Below, in pieces: positions 16,899 to 25,875 of a DNA stretch of 64,000 nt. The translations under genes and the position numbers were made by a program. Origin of the DNA: Pseudothauera nasutitermitis (GTDB lineage: Bacteria; Pseudomonadota; Gammaproteobacteria; Burkholderiales; Rhodocyclaceae). The notes beneath the pieces were generated by a model. It made no database searches. It was not told where the DNA came from and was given only the letters and a program-made list of their open reading frames with translations. The stretch's first letter is position 1, and every line of letters starts with the position of its first letter. The DNA lies in contig NZ_SSOC01000005.1 in NCBI RefSeq assembly GCF_004801295.1, positions 124,001-188,000 of the forward strand. Direction: 5' to 3'.

Positions 16899-17939
16899 TC
16901 ATCCCAGGTTGCGCACGATGTGCGGGCCCAGCGCGTTGGCCACCGGCAGCGGCAGGCGGCGCCACAGTGCGATGAAGGCACGGTAGCGCGGGTTGGCCGG
17001 GTTGTTCTGCGGCACCTCGGCGCGCTTGTACAGGCGGTATTCGTAGGCCAGCGGCCGGGGCTCGAACCCCCAGTTCTTCTTGAACGCATAGGGGCCCGTG
17101 CCCAGCTTGCTGCGCCCGTAGTCGAACAGCCGGTCGCCGCGCTCGCAGGCGTGGCGCATCAGTTCCCAGTACTTGAAGTCGTTGGCGGCCAGTTCGCGCG
17201 CGGCCACGTGGTCGCCGGCGTAATAGGGCAGCACCTCGCCGCGGAAGCGGAAGCCCAGCACCGAGGACAGCGCGCGGCCCGCCGGGTCGCTCACCGTGAG
17301 CACTTCGCAGGCCGGCCCGAAGGTTTCGCGCAGGCGGGCGAAATAGCGTCTGGGCAGGGCCGGCGTGCCGTGGCGCAGCACGTTGCCGGCGTACAGCGGG
17401 AAGAAGCGCGCCACGTCGTCGTCGAACTGCGCGCGCAGGCCGTTGGCGATGCCCTTGCGCACCATGGCGCGCTGCTTGCGCGGAATGGCCAGCAGGTTGG
17501 CCTCCACCTCTGGCAGGATGGCCTTGCGGAAGGTGGCGTAGAGCGGCTGGCACGGCCAGTCGGCATGGCGGGCCTGCAGATTGCGGTATTCCAGGTGCTG
17601 CACGCCCAGTCGCAGGGCGAGGGCCTCGGCCTCGGCTTCCAGCAGCGCGACGGCCTCGTCGTCCTCGCCGGCGATGCCGGCATACACGCAGAACGGCAGC
17701 GACACCAGGGCATGGCCGAACAGCCGGCTGTTCACCTCGGCGAGCGGCAGCACGGCGGCGATGGCGCCGGCGCGCTCGGCATAGAGGTAGTGCGTGCGGT
17801 GGCGGAAGACTTCTTCGATGAGGCCTTGCCAGGCCGACAGGTGGAAGAAGGTGGCCTGCGGGCAGGCGTGCACGAAGGCATCCCAGCGCGCGTGGTCGGC
17901 GCTGGTCAGGGCATGGACGCTGAGCACGGCGGCGCGCAT
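16899..17939 (-). CDS. FemAB-related XrtA/PEP-CTERM system-associated protein (TIGR03019-type)
   Basis: The 346-residue protein has the double GNAT-like fold of FemAB proteins. Visible segments are the N-terminal ATFFHLSAWQGLIEEVF, the central IPRKQRAMVRKGIANGLRAQ and the C-terminal DFKYWELMRHACERGDRLFD then GRSKLGTGPYAFKKNWGFEP, which mark the exosortase-associated branch. FemAB enzymes transfer an amino acid from aminoacyl-tRNA; here the likely target is the polysaccharide or a cell-wall precursor, which is inference. The ATG at 17939 follows the deacetylase stop by seven bases. The repeat element begins fifteen bases past its stop. Confidence 0.9.
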   Translation of the reverse strand: MRAAVLSVHALTSADHARWDAFVHACPQATFFHLSAWQGLIEEVFRHRTHYLYAERAGAIAAVLPLAEVNSRLFGHALVSLPFCVYAGIAGEDDEAVALLEAEAEALALRLGVQHLEYRNLQARHADWPCQPLYATFRKAILPEVEANLLAIPRKQRAMVRKGIANGLRAQFDDDVARFFPLYAGNVLRHGTPALPRRYFARLRETFGPACEVLTVSDPAGRALSSVLGFRFRGEVLPYYAGDHVAARELAANDFKYWELMRHACERGDRLFDYGRSKLGTGPYAFKKNWGFEPRPLAYEYRLYKRAEVPQNNPANPRYRAFIALWRRLPLPVANALGPHIVRNLG

Positions 17940-17946
17940 GGGCGGT

Positions 17947-18786
17947 TCAGGCGGCGTCGCGGAACACGACGTCGGCGCGTTCCCAGCGAAAATCCGCGAG
18001 CAGGCGGGCAAGCCGGCCCTCGGTGCGGCGCAGATTGACGTAGTGGCGGAAACGCGCGCGGGCCTCGGCGCGCACGCGCGGCTGTTCGGGGTCCACCTCC
18101 CAGGGGTGGAAGTAGAAGATCGCCGGGCGCCGGTCGGCGCGGTTGACGCGGGCGATCTGCCAGCGCGACAAGGCGTAGGGCAGCAGGCGGAACCAGCCGC
18201 CGCCGCCGGCCGGCCAGTTGCGCCCCAGCCAGCGTACCGTGCTCACCGGGATTTCCACCAGGCCGTTGTCCAGCCGCCACGGGAAACGCGGCGCGTCCGG
18301 CATGCCGTAGTGGTCGTGGCGCACCGGATACACGCTGGAGCTGTAGCGGTAGCCGGCCTCGGCGATGCAGTCGTGCGCCCACGGGTTGCCCGCGCCGATG
18401 GAGAAGCTGGGGGCGCGGTAGCCGCTCACCGGCTGGCCGGAGATGTCCTCCAGCACCGCCTTGGCGAGGCGGATGTCGGCCAGGAAGACCTCCGGGGTCT
18501 GCGCGCTGGCGCGCTCGTGAGCGTAGCCGTGGCTGGCCACCTCGTGCCCGCCGGCGGCGATGCGGCGCACCAGCTGCGGGTAGCGCTCGGCCACCCAGCC
18601 CAGGGTGAAGAAGGTGGCGCGCGCGTCGTGGCGGGCCAGCAGGTCGAGGATGCGGTCCACGTTGCGCTCCACCCGGCAGGGTTGCGCGTCCCACTGCTCG
18701 CGCGGGAAGTGCGCGGCCAGCGCGGAGACCTGGAAGTAGTCTTCCACGTCGATGGTGAGGGCGTTGGCGATGGGTGCGGGGATCAT
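17947..18786 (-). CDS. XrtA system polysaccharide deacetylase with DUF3473 tail (TIGR03006-type)
   Basis: The 279-residue protein has the CE4 core: TIDVEDYFQVSALA at the start (catalytic Asp pair as DVED), ATFFTLGWVAERYP, GGHEVASHGYAHE (metal-binding His residues) and GYRAPSFSIG. The C-terminal third (FYFHPWEVDPEQPR through FRHYVNLRRTEGRL) is the DUF3473 extension of the exosortase-associated family. It likely de-N-acetylates the polymer or precursor. Its ATG directly abuts the stop of the UDP-GlcNAc 2-epimerase gene, in keeping with a hexosamine-containing polymer. Confidence 0.92.
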   Translation of the reverse strand: MIPAPIANALTIDVEDYFQVSALAAHFPREQWDAQPCRVERNVDRILDLLARHDARATFFTLGWVAERYPQLVRRIAAGGHEVASHGYAHERASAQTPEVFLADIRLAKAVLEDISGQPVSGYRAPSFSIGAGNPWAHDCIAEAGYRYSSSVYPVRHDHYGMPDAPRFPWRLDNGLVEIPVSTVRWLGRNWPAGGGGWFRLLPYALSRWQIARVNRADRRPAIFYFHPWEVDPEQPRVRAEARARFRHYVNLRRTEGRLARLLADFRWERADVVFRDAA

Positions 18787-19932
18787 TCAGCAAGCCTGTC
18801 CGTTGCGTTCCAGCCAGCCGGCCAGGTGGGCGGCGATGCGTTCGGCCGCCCGGCCGTCCCACAGTTCGGGCACGCGCCCGCGCTTGCCGCCGTTGGCGAG
18901 CACCTCTTCGGCGCCGGCGAGCAGCGCCCGCGGGTCGGTGCCCACCAGGGTGTTGGTGCCCTGCTCCACGGTAATCGGCCGTTCGGTGTTATGACGGATG
19001 GTGAGGCAGGGCACGCCCAGGGCCGTAGTTTCTTCCTGCATGCCGCCGGAGTCGGTGAGAACCATCACGGCGCGCGACATCAGCCCGAGCATTTCCAGAT
19101 AGCCCTGCGGCGGCAGCAGGAAGATGCCCGGCGCGTCGAGCCTGCCGAGCAGGCCGAAGCGCTCCAGTTGCGCGCGCGTGCGCGGGTGCAGGGCGAACAC
19201 CAGCGGCAGGCGGCGTGCCAGCGTGCGCAGCGCGTCGATCAACGGGCCAAGCACCTCGGCGTGGTCCACGTTGGACGGCCGGTGCAGGGTGACCACGGCA
19301 TGGCCGGCGGCCAGCGGCGCCGGGTCCAGCCCGGCGGCGCGCAGCAATTGTTCGGGCGGCATGGCGCGCGGCAGGCTGGCGAGCAGGCTGTCGATCATCA
19401 CGTTGCCGACGAATTCGACACGTCCGGCGGCCACGCCTTCGCGCAGCAGATTGTCCAGCGCGCCGCGTTCGGTGGTGTACAGCAGATCGGCGAGCTGGTC
19501 GGTGAGCACGCGATTGATCTCTTCGGGCATCGTCCGGTCGCCGCTGCGCAGCCCGGCTTCCACATGCACCACCGGCACACCGCGCTTGGCGGCCACCAGG
19601 GCGCAGGCCAGCGTGGAGTTCACGTCGCCGACCACCAGCACGGCACGCGGGTTCAGGCGTTCGACCAGCGGGTCGAAGCGCTTCATCACCTCGGCGGTCT
19701 GCTCGGCGTGGCTGCCGGAACCCACACCCAGGTTCACCGCCGGCGCGGGCAGGCCGAGATCGGCGAACAGGCGGTCGTTCATCGCCGGGTCGTAGTGCTG
19801 GCCGGTGTGCACCAGCAGGTGGTCGAGCGCCGGCCCGGCGGCGGCGAAGGCGCGCACGATGGGCGCCATCTTCATGTAGTTGGGCCGGGCACCCACCACG
19901 CACAGGATGGGGCCGCGCGCTTCAGCGTTCAT
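18787..19932 (-). CDS. wecB: UDP-N-acetylglucosamine 2-epimerase (non-hydrolysing)
   Basis: The 381-residue enzyme shows the family signatures GARPNYMKMAPIVRAF, VVGDVNSTLACALVAAK, VHVEAGLRSGDRTMPEEINR, VLTDSGGMQEE and RHNTERPITVEQGTN. It interconverts UDP-GlcNAc and UDP-ManNAc in the cytoplasm, supplying UDP-ManNAc or a ManNAc-uronate precursor for the polymer. Active-site Glu and His residues in HVEAGLRS and the GGMQEE loop are intact. I start at ATG 19932, which overlaps the ATPase stop by eleven bases; an earlier frame extension lacks support. Gene content suggests the polymer contains a ManNAc-derived sugar. Confidence 0.94.
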   Translation of the reverse strand: MNAEARGPILCVVGARPNYMKMAPIVRAFAAAGPALDHLLVHTGQHYDPAMNDRLFADLGLPAPAVNLGVGSGSHAEQTAEVMKRFDPLVERLNPRAVLVVGDVNSTLACALVAAKRGVPVVHVEAGLRSGDRTMPEEINRVLTDQLADLLYTTERGALDNLLREGVAAGRVEFVGNVMIDSLLASLPRAMPPEQLLRAAGLDPAPLAAGHAVVTLHRPSNVDHAEVLGPLIDALRTLARRLPLVFALHPRTRAQLERFGLLGRLDAPGIFLLPPQGYLEMLGLMSRAVMVLTDSGGMQEETTALGVPCLTIRHNTERPITVEQGTNTLVGTDPRALLAGAEEVLANGGKRGRVPELWDGRAAERIAAHLAGWLERNGQAC

Positions 19933-21025
19933 GCCGTTCTCCGCGTTCGGCGTCCTGCGGGCGCGCGGCATCGGCGCGCGCAGCGCGCAGCAGCTGGTTG
20001 AGCACGTTCAGCGTGGCGGACACCGACTGCTCCAGCCGGGTCAGGCGGGCCTCGATGCGCTGCAGGTCGGTACCGGCGGCAAGCGCCTCGACCTGGCGGG
20101 CGAGTTCGGGGGCGACGCGCAGGCGGGCCGGATCCAGCGTGCGCGGGTCGAAGCCGGCGAGCGCGCCCTGCATCTGGCCGTTGCCACCCTCGCCGCGCGC
20201 GGCGTCCGGCGCGGCCATCTCGCGCTGCATTTCCTCGACCACTTCGCGCACGTCATCCTCGCCAACCCGGTGGCGCTCGGCCAGGAAGGCGGCGAGCAGC
20301 AGGCGGTCGCACAAAGTGTTGATGCGCCGGGGGATGCCGCCGGTGGCAGCGTAGATGGCGCGCAGCGCCTCGGGGGAAAACAGCGGATCGTCCCGCCAGC
20401 CGACATGGTGCAGGCGGTGCTCGATGTAGGCCTGGGTTTCGCCGGCGTCGAGCGGGCCGAGGTGGTAGGAGGCGATCACACGCTGGCGCAGCTGGCGCAT
20501 GCGCGGGCTCTGCATGATGTCGCGGAACTCCGGCTGGCCGACCAGGAAGCTCTGCAGCAGGGCGTGGTCTTCCAGTTGGAAGTTGGACAGCATGCGCAGT
20601 TCCTCGACCGCCGCCGGGGTGAGGTTCTGCGCCTCGTCGACGATCAGCAGCGCGCGCTTGCCGGCGGCCGTGGTGGATACCAGGAAGGTTTCCAGGGCGA
20701 GCAGCAGGCCGGCCTTGTCCAGGCTGCGGAAGGGCAGGCCGAAGGCCGCCGCCACCATGCGCAGCATGTCGTCGGCGTCGATGTGGGTGCTGACCAGATG
20801 CGCGGCGACCACCTTGGCGGGATCCAGGCGTTCGAGCAGGCTGCGGGTCAGCGTGGTCTTGCCGGCGCCGACCTCGCCGGTGATGACGATGAAGCCTTCG
20901 CTCTGGTGCAGGCCGTAGTCCAGATAGGCCATGGCGCGGCGATGGCCGCGGCTGCCGTAGTAGAAGGCGGGGTCGGGATTGAGCTGGAACGGCTTGCCGC
21001 TCAGGCGGAAATAGGATTCGTACAT
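19922..21025 (-). CDS. XrtA-associated AAA ATPase (TIGR03015-type, ExeA/GspA-like)
   Basis: The 367-residue protein begins MYESYFRLSGKPFQLNPDP, the classic N-terminus of ExeA-type secretion ATPases. It carries Walker A ITGEVGAGKTTLTRSLL and Walker B ALLIVDEAQNLTPAAVEELR. An arginine-rich sensor region RQRVIASYHLGPLDAGET and the GIPRRINTLCDRLLLAAF segment follow. The C-terminal 100 residues are predicted coiled coil (EARLTRLEQSVSATLNVLNQ). In exosortase A loci this ATPase is conserved next to the outer-membrane barrel gene and presumably powers or gates export. It lacks the peptidoglycan-binding domain of full ExeA. Confidence 0.92.
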   Translation of the reverse strand: MYESYFRLSGKPFQLNPDPAFYYGSRGHRRAMAYLDYGLHQSEGFIVITGEVGAGKTTLTRSLLERLDPAKVVAAHLVSTHIDADDMLRMVAAAFGLPFRSLDKAGLLLALETFLVSTTAAGKRALLIVDEAQNLTPAAVEELRMLSNFQLEDHALLQSFLVGQPEFRDIMQSPRMRQLRQRVIASYHLGPLDAGETQAYIEHRLHHVGWRDDPLFSPEALRAIYAATGGIPRRINTLCDRLLLAAFLAERHRVGEDDVREVVEEMQREMAAPDAARGEGGNGQMQGALAGFDPRTLDPARLRVAPELARQVEALAAGTDLQRIEARLTRLEQSVSATLNVLNQLLRAARADAARPQDAERGERHER

Positions 21026-21063
21026 CGGGGGTCCGGAGCCGGCCGGTGGGGCCGTGTGGCGGT

Positions 21064-22575
21064 TCAGAAGCGCATCAGCAGGGTCGCCACGATGGCGTTC
21101 TCGGTGAAGCGGCCAGTGCCGGAGACCTGTTGCCGGCGCAGCGTGAGATTGGAGGAGACGCTGGGCCCCAGGCGGGTGCCCAGCCCCAGGCTGTACAGGG
21201 TGCGGCGCACGTTCTCGGCGGCGACGCCGCTGCCGCGCGCGTGGCTGCGGGTGAGTCCGGCGGTGAGCGAGGTATCGGGCGTCAGGCGGTGGGAGAAGCT
21301 CAGCGAGGCGGTGTTCTCGCGCACCCGGTCGAAACGCGAGAAGTCGTCCAGCGGGTTGTTCATCACCAAATCGCCGATGCGTTCGCGGTCGGAGCGCAGC
21401 AGCGACAGGCTGAGCGAGTTGCGCGCGCCGATCAGCGTGACGCCGGCACTCAGGCGCTTGTCCAGATAGTGGTTGCTGGCCACCACGGTGTCGCGCAGGC
21501 CGGCGATGTTGTAGCCCAGGGCGCTCAGGATCTGCAGCACGGCGCGCTCGCGTTCGAGCGGATCGGGCACGGTGGCCGCCAGCGCGTCGTAGATCTGCCG
21601 GTACAGCGGGTCGTTGCCCAGCCCGGCGAAGCTCTCCAGCGAGGAGGTGATGTCACGCGACCAGCCCAGTTCCCACACCGAACGCGCGCGGCGGTGATGC
21701 ACGCGCAAGTCGTGGCCGCGCCCGAACACGCGCTTCTCGGAGGTGGCCGAGACGTCGGTGCGCGCGCTCGGCCGCCAGTCGAAGCCGACGCCGGTGATGC
21801 TGCCGCTTTCGCCGCGCCGCGTGGCGTAGTCGTTGGATTCGTGCCCGCCGATCAGGCGTGCGCGGAACTGCGGGGTGACGTTGATGAACAGCGTGGCGCG
21901 GGAGACTTCCTGCGATACGTCGCGGCGCCCGGAACCGCCGTAGGCGGTGTCCGTGCGGCTGTAGTCCACGCCCCAGCCGAACAGTCCGAAAGCGGTGGCG
22001 TTGCCGGCACGCGCGTTCCAGCGTTCCATCTGCTGGCGGTCGAGCACGCCCTGCCCATCCATCCAGCGCGTCTGGTAGCGCAGCATGGCTTCGGTATCGC
22101 CGAAGCGCAGTTCGAGGCGCGGCGCGATGCCCAGCGCGCGCACTTCGTTGGCGCGCGCCGAGGACAGCGAATCGCCGCGCCCGCGCCCGGAGAACAGCGA
22201 GGGATTGTCGCGCGAGGCCATGGCGTCGAGTTCGACGAACAGCAGATCTTCGACCGCCTCGATCTCGCCGCGCCCGTTGAGCGCCAGGAAGGTGGTGCCG
22301 CGCCCGCTGTCGGAGGTGTCGATGCGGTTGCGCAGGCTCATGTCGAGCTGGCCGGAGATGCGCCCGCCACGCCGGCTGAGGGACAGCCCCGGCGAGGCTT
22401 CCAGCACGAAGCCGCTGCGCCGGTTGGACGAGGAGGCGTCGATGTTGTCCGACCAGGTCACGCCCAGTTGCAGCGTGGGCTCCACGCGCGCTTCCTGGGC
22501 GAGTACCGGCCCGCCCAGCGCCAGCGCCAGCAGCGCGGTGAGCGGACGGGCGCGCGGGCGCCGTTCAGGCCGCAT
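21064..22575 (-). CDS. XrtA/PEP-CTERM-associated outer-membrane beta-barrel protein (TIGR03016-type)
   Basis: From the ATG at 22575 the 503-residue protein has a signal peptide (basic MRPERRPRARPLTALLALAL then cleavage near VLAQEA). The rest alternates polar and hydrophobic residues as in an outer-membrane barrel and ends in a C-terminal aromatic (IVATLLMRF), the usual barrel-targeting signal. The first segment EPTLQLGVTWSDNIDASSS is typical of the exosortase-associated family. It probably forms the outer-membrane pore or scaffold for export. Its start overlaps the kinase stop by eleven bases. The open frame extends further upstream, but that part encodes a low-complexity shadow of the kinase tail. 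Confidence 0.9.
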   Translation of the reverse strand: MRPERRPRARPLTALLALALGGPVLAQEARVEPTLQLGVTWSDNIDASSSNRRSGFVLEASPGLSLSRRGGRISGQLDMSLRNRIDTSDSGRGTTFLALNGRGEIEAVEDLLFVELDAMASRDNPSLFSGRGRGDSLSSARANEVRALGIAPRLELRFGDTEAMLRYQTRWMDGQGVLDRQQMERWNARAGNATAFGLFGWGVDYSRTDTAYGGSGRRDVSQEVSRATLFINVTPQFRARLIGGHESNDYATRRGESGSITGVGFDWRPSARTDVSATSEKRVFGRGHDLRVHHRRARSVWELGWSRDITSSLESFAGLGNDPLYRQIYDALAATVPDPLERERAVLQILSALGYNIAGLRDTVVASNHYLDKRLSAGVTLIGARNSLSLSLLRSDRERIGDLVMNNPLDDFSRFDRVRENTASLSFSHRLTPDTSLTAGLTRSHARGSGVAAENVRRTLYSLGLGTRLGPSVSSNLTLRRQQVSGTGRFTENAIVATLLMRF

Positions 22576-23497
22576 CCGGGTGGGCTTCGTTGCCATGGCC
22601 GTGGCCGTATCCGTAGCTGTAGCCATAGTAGCCCGCCGGCCCGCGCTCGGCGGCCTTGTTGAGCACCATGAGCTTCACCGGGCAGTTCTCGATGGTCGCC
22701 AGCGCCTGCTTCACGGTGGCGTGGGTGGTGCGGTTGGCTTCCACCACCAGCACCACCTGGCCCATGTGGGTGGCCAGTTCGCGCGCCTCGGTGGTCACCA
22801 GCAGCGGCGGCGAATCGAACACGATGACGCGCTCGGCGTAGCGCGTGGCCATCTCTTCCAGCAGCGCGATCATGGCGTCGGAGGCCAGCAGTTCGGTGGC
22901 GCGCTGATGGGTGCGTCCGGCCGGCAGGAGGGTGAGCTTGTCGACGTTGGTGCGCAGCAGCACCTCGCCCAGTTCGGCGCCGCCGGTGAGCACGTCCATC
23001 AGCCCTTTCTCGGGCGGCAGGCCGAGGCGCTGCAGCACCGAGGGGCGCGACACGTCGGCATCGACCAGCAGCACGGTATGGTCGAGTTCCATGGCGATGC
23101 TGATCGCCAGGTTGATCGCGGTGAAGGACTTGCCCTCGCCCGGCAGCGCGCTCGACACCATGATCAGGTTGCCGTTGTCCACCGCCGCCGCGCCCTTGCC
23201 CTGCAGGTTGCGCAGCAGCGGGCGCTTGATCACCCGGTATTCCTCGGCGATCGGCGTGCGCGGCAGATCGGGCGTGACCATGCCGTCGCGCGCCAGTCCG
23301 GCCAGGTCGATGCGCACGGTCCGCGCGGAAGCTTGCGGGGCCGCTCCCGCCGCCGGCGCGGGCGCGGCCGGCGGTACCGCCGGCGATCGCACGGCGGGCG
23401 CGGGCACGGCGGCCGGCGTATCCGTGTTGCCGGCCGGCAAGGCGCCGGCTTCGCGGAGTTTCTCCAGCCGTTCGGCCGCTTTCTCGATCAGGCTCAT
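22565..23497 (-). CDS. XrtA-associated tyrosine autokinase (TIGR03018-type, BY-kinase)
   Basis: The 310-residue cytoplasmic protein has a Pro/Ala-rich linker (about residues 22-60), then the BY-kinase fold: Walker A SSALPGEGKSFTAINLA (about 115-131), Walker A' LLVDADVSRPSVLQRLGL and Walker B VIVFDSPPLL. It ends with a tyrosine cluster YYGYSYGYGHGHG, the expected autophosphorylation tail. In Wzc-type systems the cycling of phosphorylation controls chain length and export with the Wzz-like partner, here the gene immediately upstream, which lacks its own kinase domain. So kinase and chain-length regulator are separate polypeptides. Confidence 0.93.
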   Translation of the reverse strand: MSLIEKAAERLEKLREAGALPAGNTDTPAAVPAPAVRSPAVPPAAPAPAAGAAPQASARTVRIDLAGLARDGMVTPDLPRTPIAEEYRVIKRPLLRNLQGKGAAAVDNGNLIMVSSALPGEGKSFTAINLAISIAMELDHTVLLVDADVSRPSVLQRLGLPPEKGLMDVLTGGAELGEVLLRTNVDKLTLLPAGRTHQRATELLASDAMIALLEEMATRYAERVIVFDSPPLLVTTEARELATHMGQVVLVVEANRTTHATVKQALATIENCPVKLMVLNKAAERGPAGYYGYSYGYGHGHGNEAHPDAA

Positions 23498-23510
23498 CGT
23501 TCGTTTCCGT

Positions 23511-25055
23511 CTAGCCCTGCAGCATGTTCAACATCGCGGCGACCACCGCCACCGCGCCGGCATAGCCGGCCACCCCGCCGGCGAAGGCGATGCGCCCGCG
23601 GCGCGCGCGTGCATCGCGGCGCGGATCGCCGAGCAGCGACACCGTGCCGAGCACCGGGATGCCGGTGAACTCGCGCAGCGCACGGCTGTCGGCGAAGGTC
23701 GGGCGCAACTGGCTGATCAGGAAGGTGAGCGCCACCCCGGCGCCCAGCGCGCCGAACGCGGCGGCGATCATCAGCAGCACGCGGTTGGGCGCGGCCGGCT
23801 TGATCGGCAGGCTGGGCGGATCGATCACGCGGAATTCGGCGACGCCCGACTGCGCGTCCATCTGCACCGAGATGTTGGCCGACTCGCGGCGCTGCACCAG
23901 ACTCTCGTAGTTGCGCTTGTGCACTTCGTAGTCGCGGTTGAGCTGGGCCAGTTCGGCCTCCAGCTTGGGCTGCTGCTCGGCGGTGGCGCGCAGCTGGGCC
24001 AGGCGCGCCTCGTACTCGCCCACGCGGGCCTGCAGCGAGGCCACGCGCGCCTCGGTTTCCGAGAGCACCAGCTTGAGCTGCTGATACACCGGGTTGGAGT
24101 GGATGGAGCCGAACTGCCCGCCGCCGGTCTGGCGGCGCGCCTCGATCTCGCTCACCTTCTGGGCCTCCAGATCCTCGATGACGCGGCGCGTGCCGATCAC
24201 GTCCGGGTGGGATTCGGTGTAGCGCTGCAGCAGGCCGTCGAGGTTCTTGCGCAGCGCGTCGATGCGTCCGTCGATCTCCGGGATCGACACGCCGGAGCCG
24301 TTCGGCGTCTGCGGCAGCAGCACCGGGTCTTCGCCCTGCATCTGGCGCTGCAGCGCGTCGCGCGAGTTGATCGCCTCGCGCAGTTCCAGGCGCGCCTGTT
24401 CGAGCTGGGCGCGCACGCCGCCGAGCTGGCCGACGTAGTCCAGCCCGCCGGCATCCATCAGCGCCATGTTGCGCAGGCGGAATTCCTTGAGGCGGTTTTC
24501 CGCCTCGGTGAGCTTGATCTCGTAGTTGCGGATCTGCTCCTCGATGAAGCGCCGCGCGGCATCGGTATCCTGCCGCTTGCTGACCAGCCCGGATTCGACG
24601 AACAGCGACAGCAGGGCCTGCACCACGCGCTGCGCGCGCTGCGGGTCGCCGTCCTGGAAAGCCAGGGTGAACAGGTTGTCGCGTCCGGCCGCGCGCACTT
24701 CCAGGCGGCGGGTGAGCTCGGCGATCAGGCGCTCGCGCTCGGCGGCGCTGCGCACTTCGAGGTCCAGGTCGGCCATGCCGATGAGCTTCTCGACGTTGGG
24801 CCGGGTGATCAGCGTGCGGCTGAGGATGGCGATCTGCTGGTCCAGATTGGGCTGGATGGCCAGCCCGGACATCAGCGGCATCAGCACCGACTGGGTATCC
24901 ACATACACCCGCGCGGTGGATTCGTAGCGGTCGGGCATGGTGTAGATGGCCGCCGCGGCGAGCGCGCCGACCACCCAGGTCAGCGCCAGCCCCCACCAGC
25001 GGAAACGCCACATGCCGCGCAGCAGGCCCAGTGCCTGCCGGATCAGATCTTCCAT
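23511..25055 (-). CDS. XrtA system polysaccharide chain-length determinant (Wzz family, TIGR03007-type)
   Basis: The 514-residue protein has a Wzz domain at the N-terminus with a first membrane helix (RWWGLALTWVVGALAAAAIY), followed by VYVDTQSVLMPLMSGLAIQP. A long periplasmic region of coiled coil (about residues 150-400, rich in Glu, Arg, Gln) leads to the PxxP-like segment DPPSLPIKPAAPNR and the second membrane helix (VLLMIAAAFGALGAGVALTF). A third hydrophobic stretch ends the protein. It sets polymer length and bridges the export lipoprotein and the tyrosine autokinase encoded on either side. Confidence 0.92.
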   Translation of the reverse strand: MEDLIRQALGLLRGMWRFRWWGLALTWVVGALAAAAIYTMPDRYESTARVYVDTQSVLMPLMSGLAIQPNLDQQIAILSRTLITRPNVEKLIGMADLDLEVRSAAERERLIAELTRRLEVRAAGRDNLFTLAFQDGDPQRAQRVVQALLSLFVESGLVSKRQDTDAARRFIEEQIRNYEIKLTEAENRLKEFRLRNMALMDAGGLDYVGQLGGVRAQLEQARLELREAINSRDALQRQMQGEDPVLLPQTPNGSGVSIPEIDGRIDALRKNLDGLLQRYTESHPDVIGTRRVIEDLEAQKVSEIEARRQTGGGQFGSIHSNPVYQQLKLVLSETEARVASLQARVGEYEARLAQLRATAEQQPKLEAELAQLNRDYEVHKRNYESLVQRRESANISVQMDAQSGVAEFRVIDPPSLPIKPAAPNRVLLMIAAAFGALGAGVALTFLISQLRPTFADSRALREFTGIPVLGTVSLLGDPRRDARARRGRIAFAGGVAGYAGAVAVVAAMLNMLQG

Positions 25056-25120
25056 CGTTCAGTCCGCCTGCCGGTTTCGCTCTCCGCCCGGCGCACCGGG
25101 CCCCTCATCGCGCACGGCGC

Positions 25121-25744
25121 TCAGAACCAGCTCTGCGGGATGATCAGCACGTCGCCCGGACGCATCTCCACGTTGGCTGACACGTCGCCGCGCTTGATCA
25201 GGTCGCGGATGCGCACGCCGTACTGCTTGTTGCCCTCGCTGGTGCGCAGGATGGAGGCGCGGTTGCCGTCGGCGAACTCGGTCATGCCGCCCACCGCGAT
25301 CATCACGTCGAGCAGCGTCATGCGCTGCACGTAGGGCAGGATCTGCGGCTCGGCGGCCTCGCCGACCACGCGGATCTGCTCGCTGTACGGCCCGACGAAG
25401 CTGGTCACCACCACGGTGACCACCGGCTCGCGGATGTACTTGGCCAGTTCCTTCTCGATGTCGCGCGCCAGCGTGGTGGCGTCCTTGCCGAGCGCGGGCA
25501 GATCCTCGACCAGCGGCGTGGTGATGCGCCCGTCCGGGCGCACCGGCACCGACATGGACAATTCGGGGTTGCGCCACACGACGATGTTCACCGTGTCGCC
25601 CGGGCCGATCACGTAGTTGTACTCGGCATCCGCGGCACTCACCGGCGCGGGCGGATAGCTCGTCGCGCAGCCGGCCAGCACCAGCCCGGCGACGGCCGCC
25701 AGCGCGATGCCGCGCAGACGGGCCGCGAACGTGGATATCATCAT
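25121..25744 (-). CDS. Polysaccharide export lipoprotein (Wza/EpsA family, PEP-CTERM-associated TIGR03027-type)
   Basis: The start is ATG 25744, preceded by GGAGGAACGACC. The 207-residue precursor has a lipoprotein signal ending VLAGC, so Cys26 would be lipidated. The Poly_export domain follows (YNYVIGPGDTVNIVVWRNPE) and then a SLBB-type segment (EQIRVVGEAAEPQILPYVQR) and the C-terminal MRPGDVLIIPQSWF. It is shorter than Wza, as usual for this subfamily. It should form the outer-membrane or periplasmic export channel. It is the first gene of the minus-strand operon, so its promoter must lie in 25745-25875; I found no convincing sigma-54 or sigma-70 site there. Confidence 0.92.
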   Translation of the reverse strand: MMISTFAARLRGIALAAVAGLVLAGCATSYPPAPVSAADAEYNYVIGPGDTVNIVVWRNPELSMSVPVRPDGRITTPLVEDLPALGKDATTLARDIEKELAKYIREPVVTVVVTSFVGPYSEQIRVVGEAAEPQILPYVQRMTLLDVMIAVGGMTEFADGNRASILRTSEGNKQYGVRIRDLIKRGDVSANVEMRPGDVLIIPQSWF

Positions 25745-25875
25745 GGTCGTTCCTCCGTGGGCGGGCGGGGTCTTGCCAATGCCCCGCATACCGATTCATG
25801 CTACGAGGCTGAAAAGACCGAACCGAGGAACAAATACACAACAGGTAACAGCCCCCGAGCAGAGCGCTACGTAGA

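Noticed and set aside
16636-18038. A plus-strand frame over the FemAB and repeat region
   Set aside because: It is antisense to the FemAB-like gene and to the repeat element, with no family similarity.
25745-25875. Sigma-54 promoter for the polysaccharide operon, as reported for some XrtA loci
   Set aside because: I looked for GG-N10-GC spaced elements on the minus strand and found only poor matches (a TGGCA without the matching GC).
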